Translations under genes and position numbers: made by a program
Shown here: positions 28,405-37,360 of the stretch, piece after piece
Layout of the letters: the number at the start of each line of letters is the position of its first letter
Numbering within the stretch: the first letter of the stretch is position 1
Notes under the pieces: generated by a model
Told to the model about the DNA's origin: nothing
The model's input: only the letters and a program-made list of their open reading frames with translations
The model's database searches: none
NCBI GenBank assembly: GCA_041060555.1
Contig: JBEUDS010000020.1
Direction: 5' to 3' (one strand)
DNA: 64,000 bases
Source of the DNA: CAUJIW01 sp963205175
GTDB taxonomy: Bacteria; Pseudomonadota; Alphaproteobacteria; Sphingomonadales; Sphingomonadaceae

Positions 28405-29556
28405 ATGGACTGCAACTTCTCGCCGGAAGAGCAGCAATTCCGTGCCCAATGTCGTGACTGGCTGTACGCCAACGTGCCGTCGGAAAAGCGCCCGCTCAAC
28501 GCCATTGAAGCAATTGATTTCGACAAGGCATGGCAGCGTCGCCTGTTCGACGCCGGCTGGGCCGGTATCAACTGGCCGGCTGAATATGGCGGGCGGGGAC
28601 TGTCCATTGTCCAGCAGGTGATCTGGCTTGAGGAATATGCGCATGCGCACGCGCCGTGGATCGGCGCCAATTTCGTCGGCATCAACCACGGCGGCCCGAC
28701 GCTGATCCTGAACGCCAGCGAGGAGCAGAAAGCCTGGCACCTGCCGCGCATCCTCAAGGGCGAGGCAATCTGGTGCCAGGGCTTCTCGGAACCCGGGGCC
28801 GGCTCCGACCTTGCCGGCATCAAGACACATGCGCGCGTCGATGGTGACGAACTGGTCATCAATGGCTCGAAGATCTGGACCAGCTTCGCTCACGTCGCCG
28901 ACTGGCAGGAACTGGTGGTGCGAACCGAAGAAGGCTCGCAACGCCACAAGGGGCTGTCGTGGGTGATCTGCGACATGCACGCGCCGGGTATCACGGTACG
29001 GCCGATTGCCAAGATGTCGGGCCAGGTGGAATTCGCGCAGGTCTTCTATGACGACGTGCGCATCCCTCTCGCCAATGTGGTGGGCGGCCTCGGCAACGGC
29101 TGGAAGGTGGCGATGTCGACGCTGAGCTTCGAGCGCGGCACCGGCTTCATTGCCGACCAGGTCAAGCAGTCGCAGGAAGTCAGCGAACTGATCGAGCGGG
29201 CGCGGGCCACTGGCATGATCCGCGATGATCGCATCGCCGAGCAGCTCGCCCAGATGCGCGCCGAAGTCGCCGCGCTGCAAGCGATGACCTATCGCAATAT
29301 TTCCGAAGTCGCGCGCACGGGGCAGCCCGGCGCCGAGGCTTCGGTCATCCGCCTCTTCTCCGCCGAACTCGGGCAACGCATCGAACGCATGGCTGTCCTG
29401 CTGCTGGGCGAGGCGATGCTCGACTTCCGCTACGGTGACGACAATGCGGTCGCCGACTATCTGCGCGGATTCGCGGCGACCATCGCCGGCGGCAGCAGCC
29501 AGATCCAGCGAGACATTATTGGCGAGCGTCTGCTCGGCCTGCCCAAATCGAGGTGA
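28405..29556 (+). CDS. Acyl-CoA dehydrogenase, larger subunit of a pair
   Basis: The 383-residue flavoprotein starts MDCNFSPEEQQFRAQCRDWL, with WCQGFSEPGAGSDLAGI in the beta domain (about 123-139), KIWTSFAHVADW, and the C-terminal FAD-contact region TIAGGSSQIQRDIIGERLLGLP. It should oxidise the acyl-CoA made by the divergent ligase. The ATG at 28405 has GGAG ten bases upstream; a GTG two codons earlier is equally possible. Four bases separate it from the smaller subunit gene. No motif A or B was found in the 89-base divergent promoter shared with the ligase gene. Confidence 0.9.
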   Translation: MDCNFSPEEQQFRAQCRDWLYANVPSEKRPLNAIEAIDFDKAWQRRLFDAGWAGINWPAEYGGRGLSIVQQVIWLEEYAHAHAPWIGANFVGINHGGPTLILNASEEQKAWHLPRILKGEAIWCQGFSEPGAGSDLAGIKTHARVDGDELVINGSKIWTSFAHVADWQELVVRTEEGSQRHKGLSWVICDMHAPGITVRPIAKMSGQVEFAQVFYDDVRIPLANVVGGLGNGWKVAMSTLSFERGTGFIADQVKQSQEVSELIERARATGMIRDDRIAEQLAQMRAEVAALQAMTYRNISEVARTGQPGAEASVIRLFSAELGQRIERMAVLLLGEAMLDFRYGDDNAVADYLRGFAATIAGGSSQIQRDIIGERLLGLPKSR

Positions 29557-29560
29557 TATC

Positions 29561-30454
29561 ATGGACCTGACTCCCAATGCTGATCAGGAGGCTTTCGTCA
29601 CGGCAACAGCCGATTGGTGCCGGGACAACATGCCGCTGGAAAACGCCCGCGAGCGGTCACCGGACCTGTGGACCCAGATGCGCGAAATGGGCTGGCTTGG
29701 CATGACCCATACCGATCTCGGCCTCGACCATGCCACCGAGGCGCTGGTGTTCGCCGAACTTGGCCGCCATCTGGCACCCATCGGCGCGCTATCGACCGCG
29801 GTCGCACGACGCTGGACCGGCACGGAAAGGCGGGTGGGCCTCGTCATTCCGGCAGCGGATACCGTTCGGATACTCGACGGCACCGGCGCGTCCCTGGCGC
29901 TGGGCCTGCGCGATGGTGACGCCTTCACCTGCGCCCTGCCGGCTGAACTGGCCAGCGCCGCCAGCCTTGACCCTTCGGCCACTCTCGCTCGCCTGGCGTC
30001 CACGCCTGCCCTGACTCCGCTCGGCGAGCCCCGTGCCGCGCTCCACCTGCAGTTGCTCGCCGCCGCCTATGCGGTGGGCTGCGCCGATGCCGCCCGCGAC
30101 ATGGCCAGCGACTACGCCAAAATGCGCCAGCAGTTTGATCGTCCGATCGGCTGGTTCCAGGCGATCAAGCATTTGTGCGCCGACATGGCGGTACGCGCCG
30201 CCGTCGCCCGCTCGCAGCTTTACTTCGCCGCCTGCGCGCTCGATGCCGGCGGTGCCGACGCTGCCTTCCACATCGCCGCCGCCAAACATCTGGCGGACCA
30301 GGCGGCTGTCGAGAACAGTCGGGCCAATGTCCAGATTCACGGCGCCATCGGCATCACGGATGAGGCTTATCCGCATTTCTGTCTGAAGCGGGCGCATCTG
30401 CTGACCTTCGTCGCACCGGCCAGCCGGCAGATTTTGCTGGATGACGCGGCCTGA
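29561..30454 (+). CDS. Acyl-CoA dehydrogenase, short partner subunit
   Basis: At 297 residues this is well below the usual 370-400. The N-terminal helical part is shortened and the beta domain is almost absent, while the C-terminal part (DYAKMRQQFDRPIGWFQAIKHLCADMA and VQIHGAIGITDEAYPHF) is intact. This is the architecture of the non-catalytic partner in heteromeric steroid-type acyl-CoA dehydrogenases. It starts four bases after the larger subunit gene ends, so the two are co-expressed. The SDR gene downstream is separated by a motif A operator and probably forms its own unit. Confidence 0.85.
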   Translation: MDLTPNADQEAFVTATADWCRDNMPLENARERSPDLWTQMREMGWLGMTHTDLGLDHATEALVFAELGRHLAPIGALSTAVARRWTGTERRVGLVIPAADTVRILDGTGASLALGLRDGDAFTCALPAELASAASLDPSATLARLASTPALTPLGEPRAALHLQLLAAAYAVGCADAARDMASDYAKMRQQFDRPIGWFQAIKHLCADMAVRAAVARSQLYFAACALDAGGADAAFHIAAAKHLADQAAVENSRANVQIHGAIGITDEAYPHFCLKRAHLLTFVAPASRQILLDDAA

Positions 30455-30466
30455 GCTCGCATCGTT

Positions 30467-30485
30467 AATTGACGAATCATCAATT
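30467..30485. promoter_or_regulatory. Motif A operator, site 1
   Basis: AATTGA-CGAATCA-TCAATT is an inverted repeat with 6-base arms, 62 bases upstream of the SDR start at 30547. The same sequence pattern occurs at 32137 and 44751. It is probably bound by the TetR protein encoded at 31384-32037. Confidence 0.75.
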
Positions 30486-30546
30486 TATATTGAGCCGCCG
30501 ACGGGCGCCGGCTAGTCTCACCGGCGAAGTAATCGGGGAGGATCGA

Positions 30547-31374
30547 ATGAGCGATATTCTGGGCTATGCCGGCAAGCGCGTGGTGGTGATGGGCTGTTTT
30601 TCGGGCACGGGCGAGGCTTGCGCCCGCCAGCTCGTGGCGCTGGGCGCCGAAGTCCATGGCGCCGACATCAAGCCGTCACCGGTCGATCTTGCCTCCTTCA
30701 CGACCGTCGACCTGCGCGACCCGGCGTCGATCGCCGCCGGCGTGGCGGCCATCGGCGGCGAAATCGACGCACTGTTCAACGTCTCCGGTCTGCCACAGAC
30801 CTTTCCCGGTGAAGATGTGGTGACAGTCAATTTCCTCGGTATCCGCCACTGGACCCAGCAGTGGCTGCCACGCATCCGCAAGGGCGGCGCCATCGTCACG
30901 GTGTCGTCGCTGGCCGGCATGAGCTACCTCACCCGCCAGCCACTGGTGCGGGAGTTCATGGCCCATAGCGATTTCGCCAAGGCACGGCAGTGGTACACCG
31001 ACAACGCCGAACGCGCCGGTGATCCTTATGGCCTGTCGAAGGAAGCCATCAACACCTGGACGCAGATGGTGGCGCCGGAACTCATGCAGCGCGATATCCG
31101 CATCAACTGCACCATGCCAAGCCCCATCGACACCCCGATGCTCGATGACTTCCGCAAGGTGGCCGGTGACGCCGTCCTCGGGGCATTTGCCCGCGCCAAA
31201 GGCCGCTTTTCCACGCCATTGGAGCAGGCGCTGCCGCTGATCCTGCTGAACAGCGATGCCGCCCGTTTCATCAGCGGCGTGTGCCTGCCGGTGGATGCCG
31301 GGCTTGCGGGCGGCCTGATGACCGGCGTGCTCAACATGCAGCAGATGATCGCCGAGGCAACCCAGGCCGTATGA
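30547..31374 (+). CDS. Short-chain dehydrogenase/reductase (atypical cofactor motif)
   Basis: The 275-residue SDR resembles coniferyl-alcohol or 3-alpha-hydroxysteroid dehydrogenase-like members: the fold opens KRVVVMGCFSGTGEACARQL in place of the usual TGxxxGxG, and the active site has SSLAG, then YGLSKEA (YxxxK) near 160-170. It also has a long insert before the Tyr, as seen in those families. It would oxidise or reduce an alcohol/ketone with NAD(P). The start follows GGGGAGGATCG. A motif A site upstream places it in the TetR regulon. It converges with the TetR gene. Confidence 0.85.
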   Translation: MSDILGYAGKRVVVMGCFSGTGEACARQLVALGAEVHGADIKPSPVDLASFTTVDLRDPASIAAGVAAIGGEIDALFNVSGLPQTFPGEDVVTVNFLGIRHWTQQWLPRIRKGGAIVTVSSLAGMSYLTRQPLVREFMAHSDFAKARQWYTDNAERAGDPYGLSKEAINTWTQMVAPELMQRDIRINCTMPSPIDTPMLDDFRKVAGDAVLGAFARAKGRFSTPLEQALPLILLNSDAARFISGVCLPVDAGLAGGLMTGVLNMQQMIAEATQAV

Positions 31375-31383
31375 GACCGGACA

Positions 31384-32037
31384 TCAGGCGCGCGCACCCA
31401 GCATGTAGCCGACGGTATAGGCTGCGGCCTCGCGTAACGCCGCGTAATTGATGCCGTCATGGTCGGCGGTGATCGGTCCGATCGCCGCCAGCCGTTCCAG
31501 CATCATCAACACCGTGCCGGCGCACGCCTGCGGACTGAGATCGGCGGGCGTCCGCCCCGCCGCCTGCGCACGCGCAATCTGGGCCGACAAGGCGTTCATC
31601 ATCGGGCGAGCCGCGCTCATGCGGGCACGGTAGAAGCGCTCGTCGCCTTCCTCCGCCGCCAGATTGCGCACCCGGAAAATCGTCCGGTGCCGGTTCCACA
31701 GCTCGGTGTAAGCGACGACGAAAGCCAGCGAGCGTTCTTTCGCCTCAGGCGCCAGCCAGTCCTCGCCGATCATCGCTTCGATCTCCGGCGAGGTCTGCGC
31801 CGCGGTCTCCAGCGCCGCCAGCACCACCTCGGGCACACCGCGGAAATACACATAGAAGGTCGCCGGCGACGTCTGGGCGGCCCGGGCCACGTCGACGACG
31901 GAGAGGTCGCGCAGACCATGGGTCTCCAGCAGCTCAACGGTGGTGTCAATCAACAGCTGGCGCGTCCGTTGGCCCTTGGAACCCATTTTCTGTCCGAGAT
32001 GATTATAGGCAAGCGCGTTTTCCGCCTTGGTGGACAC
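31384..32037 (-). CDS. TetR family transcriptional regulator (probable motif A repressor)
   Basis: The 217-residue protein has a TetR DNA-binding domain at about 20-70 (TRQLLIDTTVELLETHGLRDLSVVDVARAAQTSPATFYVYF) and an all-helical ligand domain. The GTG at 32037 is chosen because AGGGAGG lies six bases before it; the frame is open to an ATG at 32085 without such a site. The gene is divergent from an SDR/MFS/Zn-ribbon/thiolase operon, and a motif A operator lies between them, so autoregulation and control of that operon are likely. Two further motif A sites suggest a three-promoter regulon. The inducer is probably a pathway acid or CoA ester. Confidence 0.88.
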   Translation of the reverse strand: MSTKAENALAYNHLGQKMGSKGQRTRQLLIDTTVELLETHGLRDLSVVDVARAAQTSPATFYVYFRGVPEVVLAALETAAQTSPEIEAMIGEDWLAPEAKERSLAFVVAYTELWNRHRTIFRVRNLAAEEGDERFYRARMSAARPMMNALSAQIARAQAAGRTPADLSPQACAGTVLMMLERLAAIGPITADHDGINYAALREAAAYTVGYMLGARA

Positions 32038-32136
32038 GCCGGACCTCCCTTTCGCTCGTGCAGACATGGTGTTCGAACATCTCATACTGATCTTTTATGA
32101 GGGCTACCTAGCCGCACCCCTTGCCACAAGGCAATA

Positions 32137-32155
32137 AATTGACATATCGTCAATA
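32137..32155. promoter_or_regulatory. Motif A operator, site 2 (between TetR and SDR operon)
   Basis: AATTGAC-ATATC-GTCAATA forms an inverted repeat (ATTGAC/GTCAAT) located 42 bases before the SDR start and 100 bases before the TetR start. The divergent position is the classic place for a TetR autoregulatory operator. Confidence 0.78.
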
Positions 32156-32196
32156 ATAATCACAACGCCGGAACTGGCGACAGGGGAGAGAACGAA

Positions 32197-32988
32197 ATGC
32201 CGCAGTTTTCCGGCAAGGTGGCCATTGTCACTGGCGCCTCCAAGGGCATGGGCCGCCAGTTCGTTGCCGCGCTGGTTGACCGAGGGATGCGCGTGGCATG
32301 CCTCGCGCGCCCCTCCCCTGAACTCGATGCACTCCAGGACACATTCGGCGATCAGATCGGCCTCTTCCCCTGCGACATCGCCCGGCCAGACGCGGTCAAG
32401 GCGGCGGTGGATGGCGCCGCGCGCCAGTTCGGTCGCCTCGACGTCCTGATCAACAACGCCGCGATCTTTCATCCCTTTGCCTTTGAGACCGGCACCGATG
32501 CGCTGATCCGCAATCATGTCGACGTCAACATTCTCGGCACCGCGTGGATGATCCGCGCCGCCATTCCGCACCTGCGGGCAACCCGCGGCCAGATCGTCAA
32601 CATCAGCAGCGAGTCCGTGCGGATGCCGTTCCCGATGCTGGCGATGTATGCCGCCACCAAGGCCGCGGTGGAGTGCCTCTCACAGGGCTTGCGGGACGAA
32701 CTGCGTGCCGATGGCATCCGTGTATCCATATTACGCTCAGGCTCGGTCGCGGGCGGCTCCGGTAGCGCCAATTGGTCAACGGAGACAACCCAGGCTTTCT
32801 ATCGCAAGATTGTCGAGACTGGCCACGCCGCCATGACCGGCACGCCCGCGCAGCCTGAGTCGATGGCGGCGGCACTGATCGCCATCCTTACCCTGCCTCC
32901 CGACATCAATGCCGATCTCATCGAGGTTCGCGCCGCCCATGAGGGCATGCCGGCAGGCGCCAGGACTGCCACGAGTACCGACGCGTGA
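32197..32988 (+). CDS. Short-chain dehydrogenase/reductase
   Basis: This 263-residue classical SDR has the cofactor motif TGASKGMGRQF (about 11-21), LINNAAIFHP (about 86-95), the catalytic Ser in NISSESV, and YAATKAA (Tyr near 150). It oxidises a secondary alcohol or reduces a ketone with NAD(P). GGGAGAG precedes the ATG. It is first in a four-gene operon with an MFS transporter, a DUF35 Zn-ribbon protein and a thiolase-like protein. The stop overlaps the transporter start as GTGA. Control by motif A and the divergent TetR is likely. Confidence 0.9.
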   Translation: MPQFSGKVAIVTGASKGMGRQFVAALVDRGMRVACLARPSPELDALQDTFGDQIGLFPCDIARPDAVKAAVDGAARQFGRLDVLINNAAIFHPFAFETGTDALIRNHVDVNILGTAWMIRAAIPHLRATRGQIVNISSESVRMPFPMLAMYAATKAAVECLSQGLRDELRADGIRVSILRSGSVAGGSGSANWSTETTQAFYRKIVETGHAAMTGTPAQPESMAAALIAILTLPPDINADLIEVRAAHEGMPAGARTATSTDA

Positions 32989-34382
32989 AGGTGTCCGGAC
33001 TGCCCATGCCGCTGATCGGCGCCCTGTGGATCGCCGAAATGGCGAGCGCCTTCGAGAGCGCGATGATTTTGGCCGCGCTGAAGGTACTGATCGCCGAATT
33101 TGGCGACGCCGCTCGCGTCGGCTGGCTGATCACCGGCTTTCTGCTCACCAGCACGGTCACCGCGGCACTGATCGGACGGCTGGGAGACCTGCGTGGCCGC
33201 CGCCTGTGCCTGCTGATCGTGCTGACGGCAGGAGCCATCGGCTCACTGATCAGCGCCTTCGCCACCAGCTTCGAGGTCGTGCTGGCCGGGCGCCTGCTCC
33301 AGGGGGCAACCGGCGCCATTCTGCCGCTGGCCATCGGCCTGGTACGGGAAAATCTGCCGGACCGCCATGTGCCCACCGGTATCGGACTGATGATCTCGGG
33401 CGCCTCGGTCGGCACCGCCGCCGGACTGGTGGTTGGCGGCCTCATTGTCGACCACGGAGGCTGGCAGGGCATCTTTCTTGCCAGCGCCGGCTTCTGCGCT
33501 GTCGCCTGGATCGCTGTCCGCCTGTTCGTGCCATTGTCACGGCCCAGTGGTGTCACCCGCCGGGTGGACTGGCTGTCAGGCATTCTGTTCGTTCCCGCCG
33601 TCACCTTGATTCTCGCCTATGTCAGCTTGTCGAAAGGCGGCGGCTGGGTTGAGCCGACCCACCTTGCCTTGGTCGCCGGTGGCCTGACTCTGCTGATTTG
33701 GTGGGGCTGGCAGAGCCTGCGCAGCGCCAATCCGCTGATCGACATTCGCTCCTTCGCCAACCGCACCGTTGCCGTCGGCAGCCTGGTGACGGCGCTGGTC
33801 GCCATGAGCACATTGCAGATCATTGTGTTTTTCTCCTTGCTGATGCAGGCGCCGACCTGGACGATCGCGGGTCTCGGCCTGTCGGCGACGGCAGCAGGTC
33901 TTGCCAAGCTGCCGTCCAACCTGTCGTCCACCCTGGCGGCGCCTCTGGGTGGCTGGCTCACCGGTCGTGGCGGCGGCCGCCTGGCCATGGTGATCGGCGG
34001 GATCATCACGACCCTCGGCTGGACTCTTGTCCTCGTTGACGCCAGCAGCCTTGGTATCGTTATCGCCGAGATGATCCTGATCTCGTTTGGCAGCGCGATG
34101 CTGTTCGCGGTGGCGCCCACGATCATTGCCCAGGCCTCCCCGCCCGAACGGGTGAGTGAGATTTCAGGTCTGGTGGGCGTCATCCGTGGCCTGTTCCTCG
34201 GCATCGGCGCACAGATGGTCTCTCTGCTGCTCGCCACTGACAGCATCAGGCGGGGCAGCGAGACCTATCCCTCGCCCGCCGCCTATCAGCTTACCGTCAG
34301 CGTCATCGTGGCAATCTGCGTGCTGGCGATCCTGCTTTCCCTTGCGTTGCCAGGCCGCCGAACGGCCTCCACCAAGGCGTGA
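32985..34382 (+). CDS. MFS transporter (DHA2-like, 14-helix type)
   Basis: The 465-residue protein shows about fourteen membrane helices, the motif GRLGDLRGRRLCLL between helices 2 and 3 and the antiporter motif GLMISGASVGTAAGLVVGG in helix 5. It starts with GTG inside the SDR stop (GTGA overlap), so the two are translationally coupled. Within a catabolic operon it may import the substrate, or export a toxic intermediate; family membership favours export. It is placed under the same motif A site as the SDR. Confidence 0.87.
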   Translation: MKVSGLPMPLIGALWIAEMASAFESAMILAALKVLIAEFGDAARVGWLITGFLLTSTVTAALIGRLGDLRGRRLCLLIVLTAGAIGSLISAFATSFEVVLAGRLLQGATGAILPLAIGLVRENLPDRHVPTGIGLMISGASVGTAAGLVVGGLIVDHGGWQGIFLASAGFCAVAWIAVRLFVPLSRPSGVTRRVDWLSGILFVPAVTLILAYVSLSKGGGWVEPTHLALVAGGLTLLIWWGWQSLRSANPLIDIRSFANRTVAVGSLVTALVAMSTLQIIVFFSLLMQAPTWTIAGLGLSATAAGLAKLPSNLSSTLAAPLGGWLTGRGGGRLAMVIGGIITTLGWTLVLVDASSLGIVIAEMILISFGSAMLFAVAPTIIAQASPPERVSEISGLVGVIRGLFLGIGAQMVSLLLATDSIRRGSETYPSPAAYQLTVSVIVAICVLAILLSLALPGRRTASTKA

Positions 34383-34408
34383 TGCCTCGCCCAACAGAAG
34401 GACCAGCG

Positions 34409-34819
34409 ATGCGACCCCTGCCCGAACTGACCGTCGAGAACACCGCCTTCTGGACCGGTGGCGCGCGTGGTGCGCTGATGATCTGTGTCTGTGATGACTG
34501 CCGGACCGCCATCCATCCACCACAGATTCTCTGTCCGCACTGTCTTTCACGGAATGTGGCGCCAAAGGCGATGCCGGGCACCGGCACCGTGTACAGCTTC
34601 ACCGTCAATCACCAGCCCTGGTTCCCGGGCATGGCCGTGCCCTTCGCGCTGGCGGTTGTCGATGTCGATGGCGCGCCGGGCGTCCGGGTGACCGCCGAGG
34701 TGGCCACCGACTCGCCCGAAACCGTGAGCATTGGTCAGCGCATGAAGGTGCACTTCGTGCAGGTGGAAGATGTCTGGCTGCCGCGGTGGGTGCCCATGGC
34801 GCAGGAGAAGGCACAATGA
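34409..34819 (+). CDS. DUF35 / OB-fold Zn-ribbon protein (aldolase or thiolase partner)
   Basis: The 136-residue protein has a rubredoxin-like zinc ribbon (CDDC and CPHC at about 26-46) and an OB-fold with PGTGTVYSFTVNHQPWFPGM and PFALAVVDVDGAPGVRV. This is the ChsH2-C/DUF35 family, whose members form complexes with thiolase-like proteins and in steroid catabolism make an active retro-aldolase with Ltp2. The ATG at 34409 has AGAAGGA six bases before it; an upstream GTG at 34379 has none. Its stop overlaps the thiolase-like start (ATGA), so the two subunits are made together. Confidence 0.87.
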   Translation: MRPLPELTVENTAFWTGGARGALMICVCDDCRTAIHPPQILCPHCLSRNVAPKAMPGTGTVYSFTVNHQPWFPGMAVPFALAVVDVDGAPGVRVTAEVATDSPETVSIGQRMKVHFVQVEDVWLPRWVPMAQEKAQ

Positions 34820-35988
34820 TCCCGAACAAGGCCGCGATCACCGGCGTTGGCATGTCCACCATCGGTCGCAACACCGGCCGACCGGCAATGGATCACCTGG
34901 CGGAAGCGGCCCTCCAGGCGCTCGCTTGCGCGGGGCTGAGCCGCGACGACATCGACGGCATCGCCACCTATCCCGGCAAGGCGGACAATTCGCCCGGCAT
35001 GTCGCCACTTGGCACCGGCGAGGTGCGCAACGCGCTCGGGCTCAAGACCCGCTGGCACAGCGCCGTGCCCGACGGACCGGCTCAGATGGCGCCCCTCATG
35101 GTCGCCGCCATGGCGGTGATGACGGGACAGGCTCGCCATGTCCTGTGTTTTCGCGCGCTGACCGAAAGTTCCTCCCAGTCGGCAGGACAACGGGCCAGTA
35201 TCGCCGGCAGCGGTCGCGCCCGCATCGGCGGCTGGCTAAGCTGGCTGGTGCCGGCCAATGCCATGTCCGCTTCCAACTGGGCGGGCTGGATGGCCCAGCG
35301 CTATTTTCACGAATTCGGCATGACTCGCGACCATCTGGCCATGGTCGCGACCGGTCAACGGCGTTTCGCCCTCGCCAATCCGGCCGCCGTGACGCGCAAG
35401 CCACTCACCACCGAGGACTATCTCTCGGCGCGCATGATCTCGTCACCTCTCGGCCTGTTCGATTGCGACATTCCCATCGACGGTGCCTGCGCCGTCATTG
35501 TCTCGGCGCCGGACGCCGCGCGCGATTGCGCGCGCGTGCCGCTCTCCATCGCCGCCATGGGTTCGGCCCTGCGCTCGCCCGAGACATGGGATCAGCGGGC
35601 CGATCTCACGACCATGGGTGCGCACGACGCCGGCGCCGATCTCTGGGCACGCACCGACTTCCGCCCGCACAATGTCGACGTGCTGGCACTCTACGACGGC
35701 TTCAGCATTTTCGTGCCGTTCTGGCTTGAGGCACTAGGCTTCTGCGGCCACGGCGAGGCCAAGGACTTCATCGCGGACGGCAACATCGGCCCAGGGGGGC
35801 GCTACCCGGTCAACACCGGCGGCGGTCAGCTCTCGGCTGGACGACTGCACGGCTTCGGCCTGCTGCATGAAGCCTGCCTGCAACTGTGGGGCGACGGCGG
35901 AGAGCGCCAGGTGAGAGACGCACGCACGGCGGTATGCGGCATGGGTGGCGGATTCATTGCCGGGGCAATGCTGCTCCATCGCGACTGA
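34816..35988 (+). CDS. Thiolase-like protein, Ltp2/SCP-x type (probable aldolase subunit)
   Basis: The 390-residue protein has the thiolase fold but not the standard nucleophile: the region around 115-125 reads FRALTESSSQSAGQR without Cys. The C-terminal motif is VNTGGGQLSAGRLHGFG rather than NxxGGAIALGHP, and CGMGGG is kept. This pattern is that of lipid-transfer-protein thiolases such as Ltp2, which act as retro-aldolases with a DUF35 partner. The partner gene overlaps it by four bases. The likely role is cleavage of a beta-hydroxyacyl-CoA side chain; thiolysis is unlikely without the Cys. The 3' end overlaps the convergent amidohydrolase gene by 35 bases. Confidence 0.83.
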   Translation: MIPNKAAITGVGMSTIGRNTGRPAMDHLAEAALQALACAGLSRDDIDGIATYPGKADNSPGMSPLGTGEVRNALGLKTRWHSAVPDGPAQMAPLMVAAMAVMTGQARHVLCFRALTESSSQSAGQRASIAGSGRARIGGWLSWLVPANAMSASNWAGWMAQRYFHEFGMTRDHLAMVATGQRRFALANPAAVTRKPLTTEDYLSARMISSPLGLFDCDIPIDGACAVIVSAPDAARDCARVPLSIAAMGSALRSPETWDQRADLTTMGAHDAGADLWARTDFRPHNVDVLALYDGFSIFVPFWLEALGFCGHGEAKDFIADGNIGPGGRYPVNTGGGQLSAGRLHGFGLLHEACLQLWGDGGERQVRDARTAVCGMGGGFIAGAMLLHRD

Positions 35989-37360
35989 AGACAACCCGGC
36001 CTCCAATGATCGTCGCGCATACGCGGTCAGCGCTCAAATCGGCCAGAACGTCACGGATGGAGCCTTCGCACAGGATAAGGTCGGCGGCGGCTCCTGGTGT
36101 CAACGGCGTCCCCGCGCCGGCATCGAGGCGATTGCTCCAGTGCAAGCGCATGGCCGTGGCGGCGCTGACCCGCTCGTCAGGTGACAGCATCCGCCCGCCA
36201 GCACTCAAACGATCCCTGGCGCTGCGCATCGACAGCCAGGGATCGGGGTCGCCATAGGGCGCGTCCGATCCGGCGGCGAGCCTCACACCCGCTCGCAACA
36301 AGCTGGCGATGCGGTAGAGATCGGCCTGTTCCGCCGGTGTCAGCGTCTCGGCGTAGCGATCGCCGCGCCCGTGAAGGAACACCGGATTGCTGACGATGGC
36401 CAGGCCGGCGCCTGCAATCTCATCAATCGCCTCGGGGACGATCATGCCGCCATGTTCGATCCGGTCGCCCGGCCGCGCGCCCCCGGCCATCGCCAGCGCC
36501 GCCAGATAAAGCGCAAGCTCGACTTCTGTCACGCAATGAGCGGCAACGGCACGCCCCGACGCGCGCGCACCACGGATGCGCTCCGCCAGACTTTCAAGCG
36601 ACGGCGGATCGCGCTCATCCAACAGCAGCTTCAAGGCACCCCGCACATAGCCCCGCCCCTCCGGCAGGTTCTCCGCGCCCATCAACGTCAACCGCTGCGG
36701 CAGCGCGCCCGACAGATGTCCGTGCGCCAACACGGCCGCTTCCGTCGGGCCATTCCCGGCACCGGCATCGGTCAAAGCGGTAACCCCGCGTGACGCGAGT
36801 TCCCGACCCAGTGCCGCGATGTCAGGCATCATCGCCGGACGCCAGGCCGCCAACCAGCGATCCTCCCGCCAGAACCGGCCATTGGGCTGGCCGCTGGCGT
36901 CCCGTTCGCACCCCGGCGGCCAATCCGTGGTCGCCAGCACCTGCAACGCCGCACTGTTGAGCACCCACAGCGCGCCGGTGCGATCCTGCAACCGTAGCGG
37001 ATGATCCGGCACCCAGGCATCAAGGCACCAGCGATCCGGCAGCCCCGATGCCCGCTCGTCGTAGCCGACAGCGCGTAACCAGGTGCCCGGTGCCACGCCA
37101 GCAGCCGCATGGCGCAGTCGCGTCGCGATGGCGTCCGCTCCCGCAAGTCCGGCCAGATCGATCGAGGTACGACGGGCAGCAGTGGCCAGAATGTGCAGAT
37201 GGTGATCGTGCAGACCCGGCAACACCACCGCGCCACGGCCGTCAATCGACGCTGCGCCGCGTTCGTGCGTCTCCACGGGGCCGACGATATGTCCGTCCGC
37301 CAGCAGCAGGTCCACCATCGCGCCGCCAAACGGGCGCACCTGACGCAAGACCAGTCTCAT
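35954..37360 (-). CDS. Amidohydrolase family protein (YtcJ-like)
   Basis: The 468-residue metal-dependent hydrolase has the metal-binding motif LPGLHDHHLHIL (about 48-59), AAHCVTEVEL, DRIEHGGMI and the late Asp in LAAGSDAPYGDPDPWLSM, all in the order of amidohydrolase-3 (YtcJ-like) enzymes. The true substrate of this branch is mostly unknown; amides, lactones or carbamates are possible. The start at 37360 overlaps the stop of the CoA-transferase gene (ATGA) and begins just before the beta-sandwich part. It is the last gene of the long minus-strand operon that starts at 44710 behind a motif A site. Confidence 0.85.
   Translation of the reverse strand: MRLVLRQVRPFGGAMVDLLLADGHIVGPVETHERGAASIDGRGAVVLPGLHDHHLHILATAARRTSIDLAGLAGADAIATRLRHAAAGVAPGTWLRAVGYDERASGLPDRWCLDAWVPDHPLRLQDRTGALWVLNSAALQVLATTDWPPGCERDASGQPNGRFWREDRWLAAWRPAMMPDIAALGRELASRGVTALTDAGAGNGPTEAAVLAHGHLSGALPQRLTLMGAENLPEGRGYVRGALKLLLDERDPPSLESLAERIRGARASGRAVAAHCVTEVELALYLAALAMAGGARPGDRIEHGGMIVPEAIDEIAGAGLAIVSNPVFLHGRGDRYAETLTPAEQADLYRIASLLRAGVRLAAGSDAPYGDPDPWLSMRSARDRLSAGGRMLSPDERVSAATAMRLHWSNRLDAGAGTPLTPGAAADLILCEGSIRDVLADLSADRVCATIIGGRVVFSRDGAALPRQ

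Noticed and set aside
26639..28405. A 588-codon plus-strand frame over the acyl-CoA synthetase gene
   Set aside because: Antisense shadow; the minus-strand frame has all adenylate-forming motifs and a strong ribosome-binding site.
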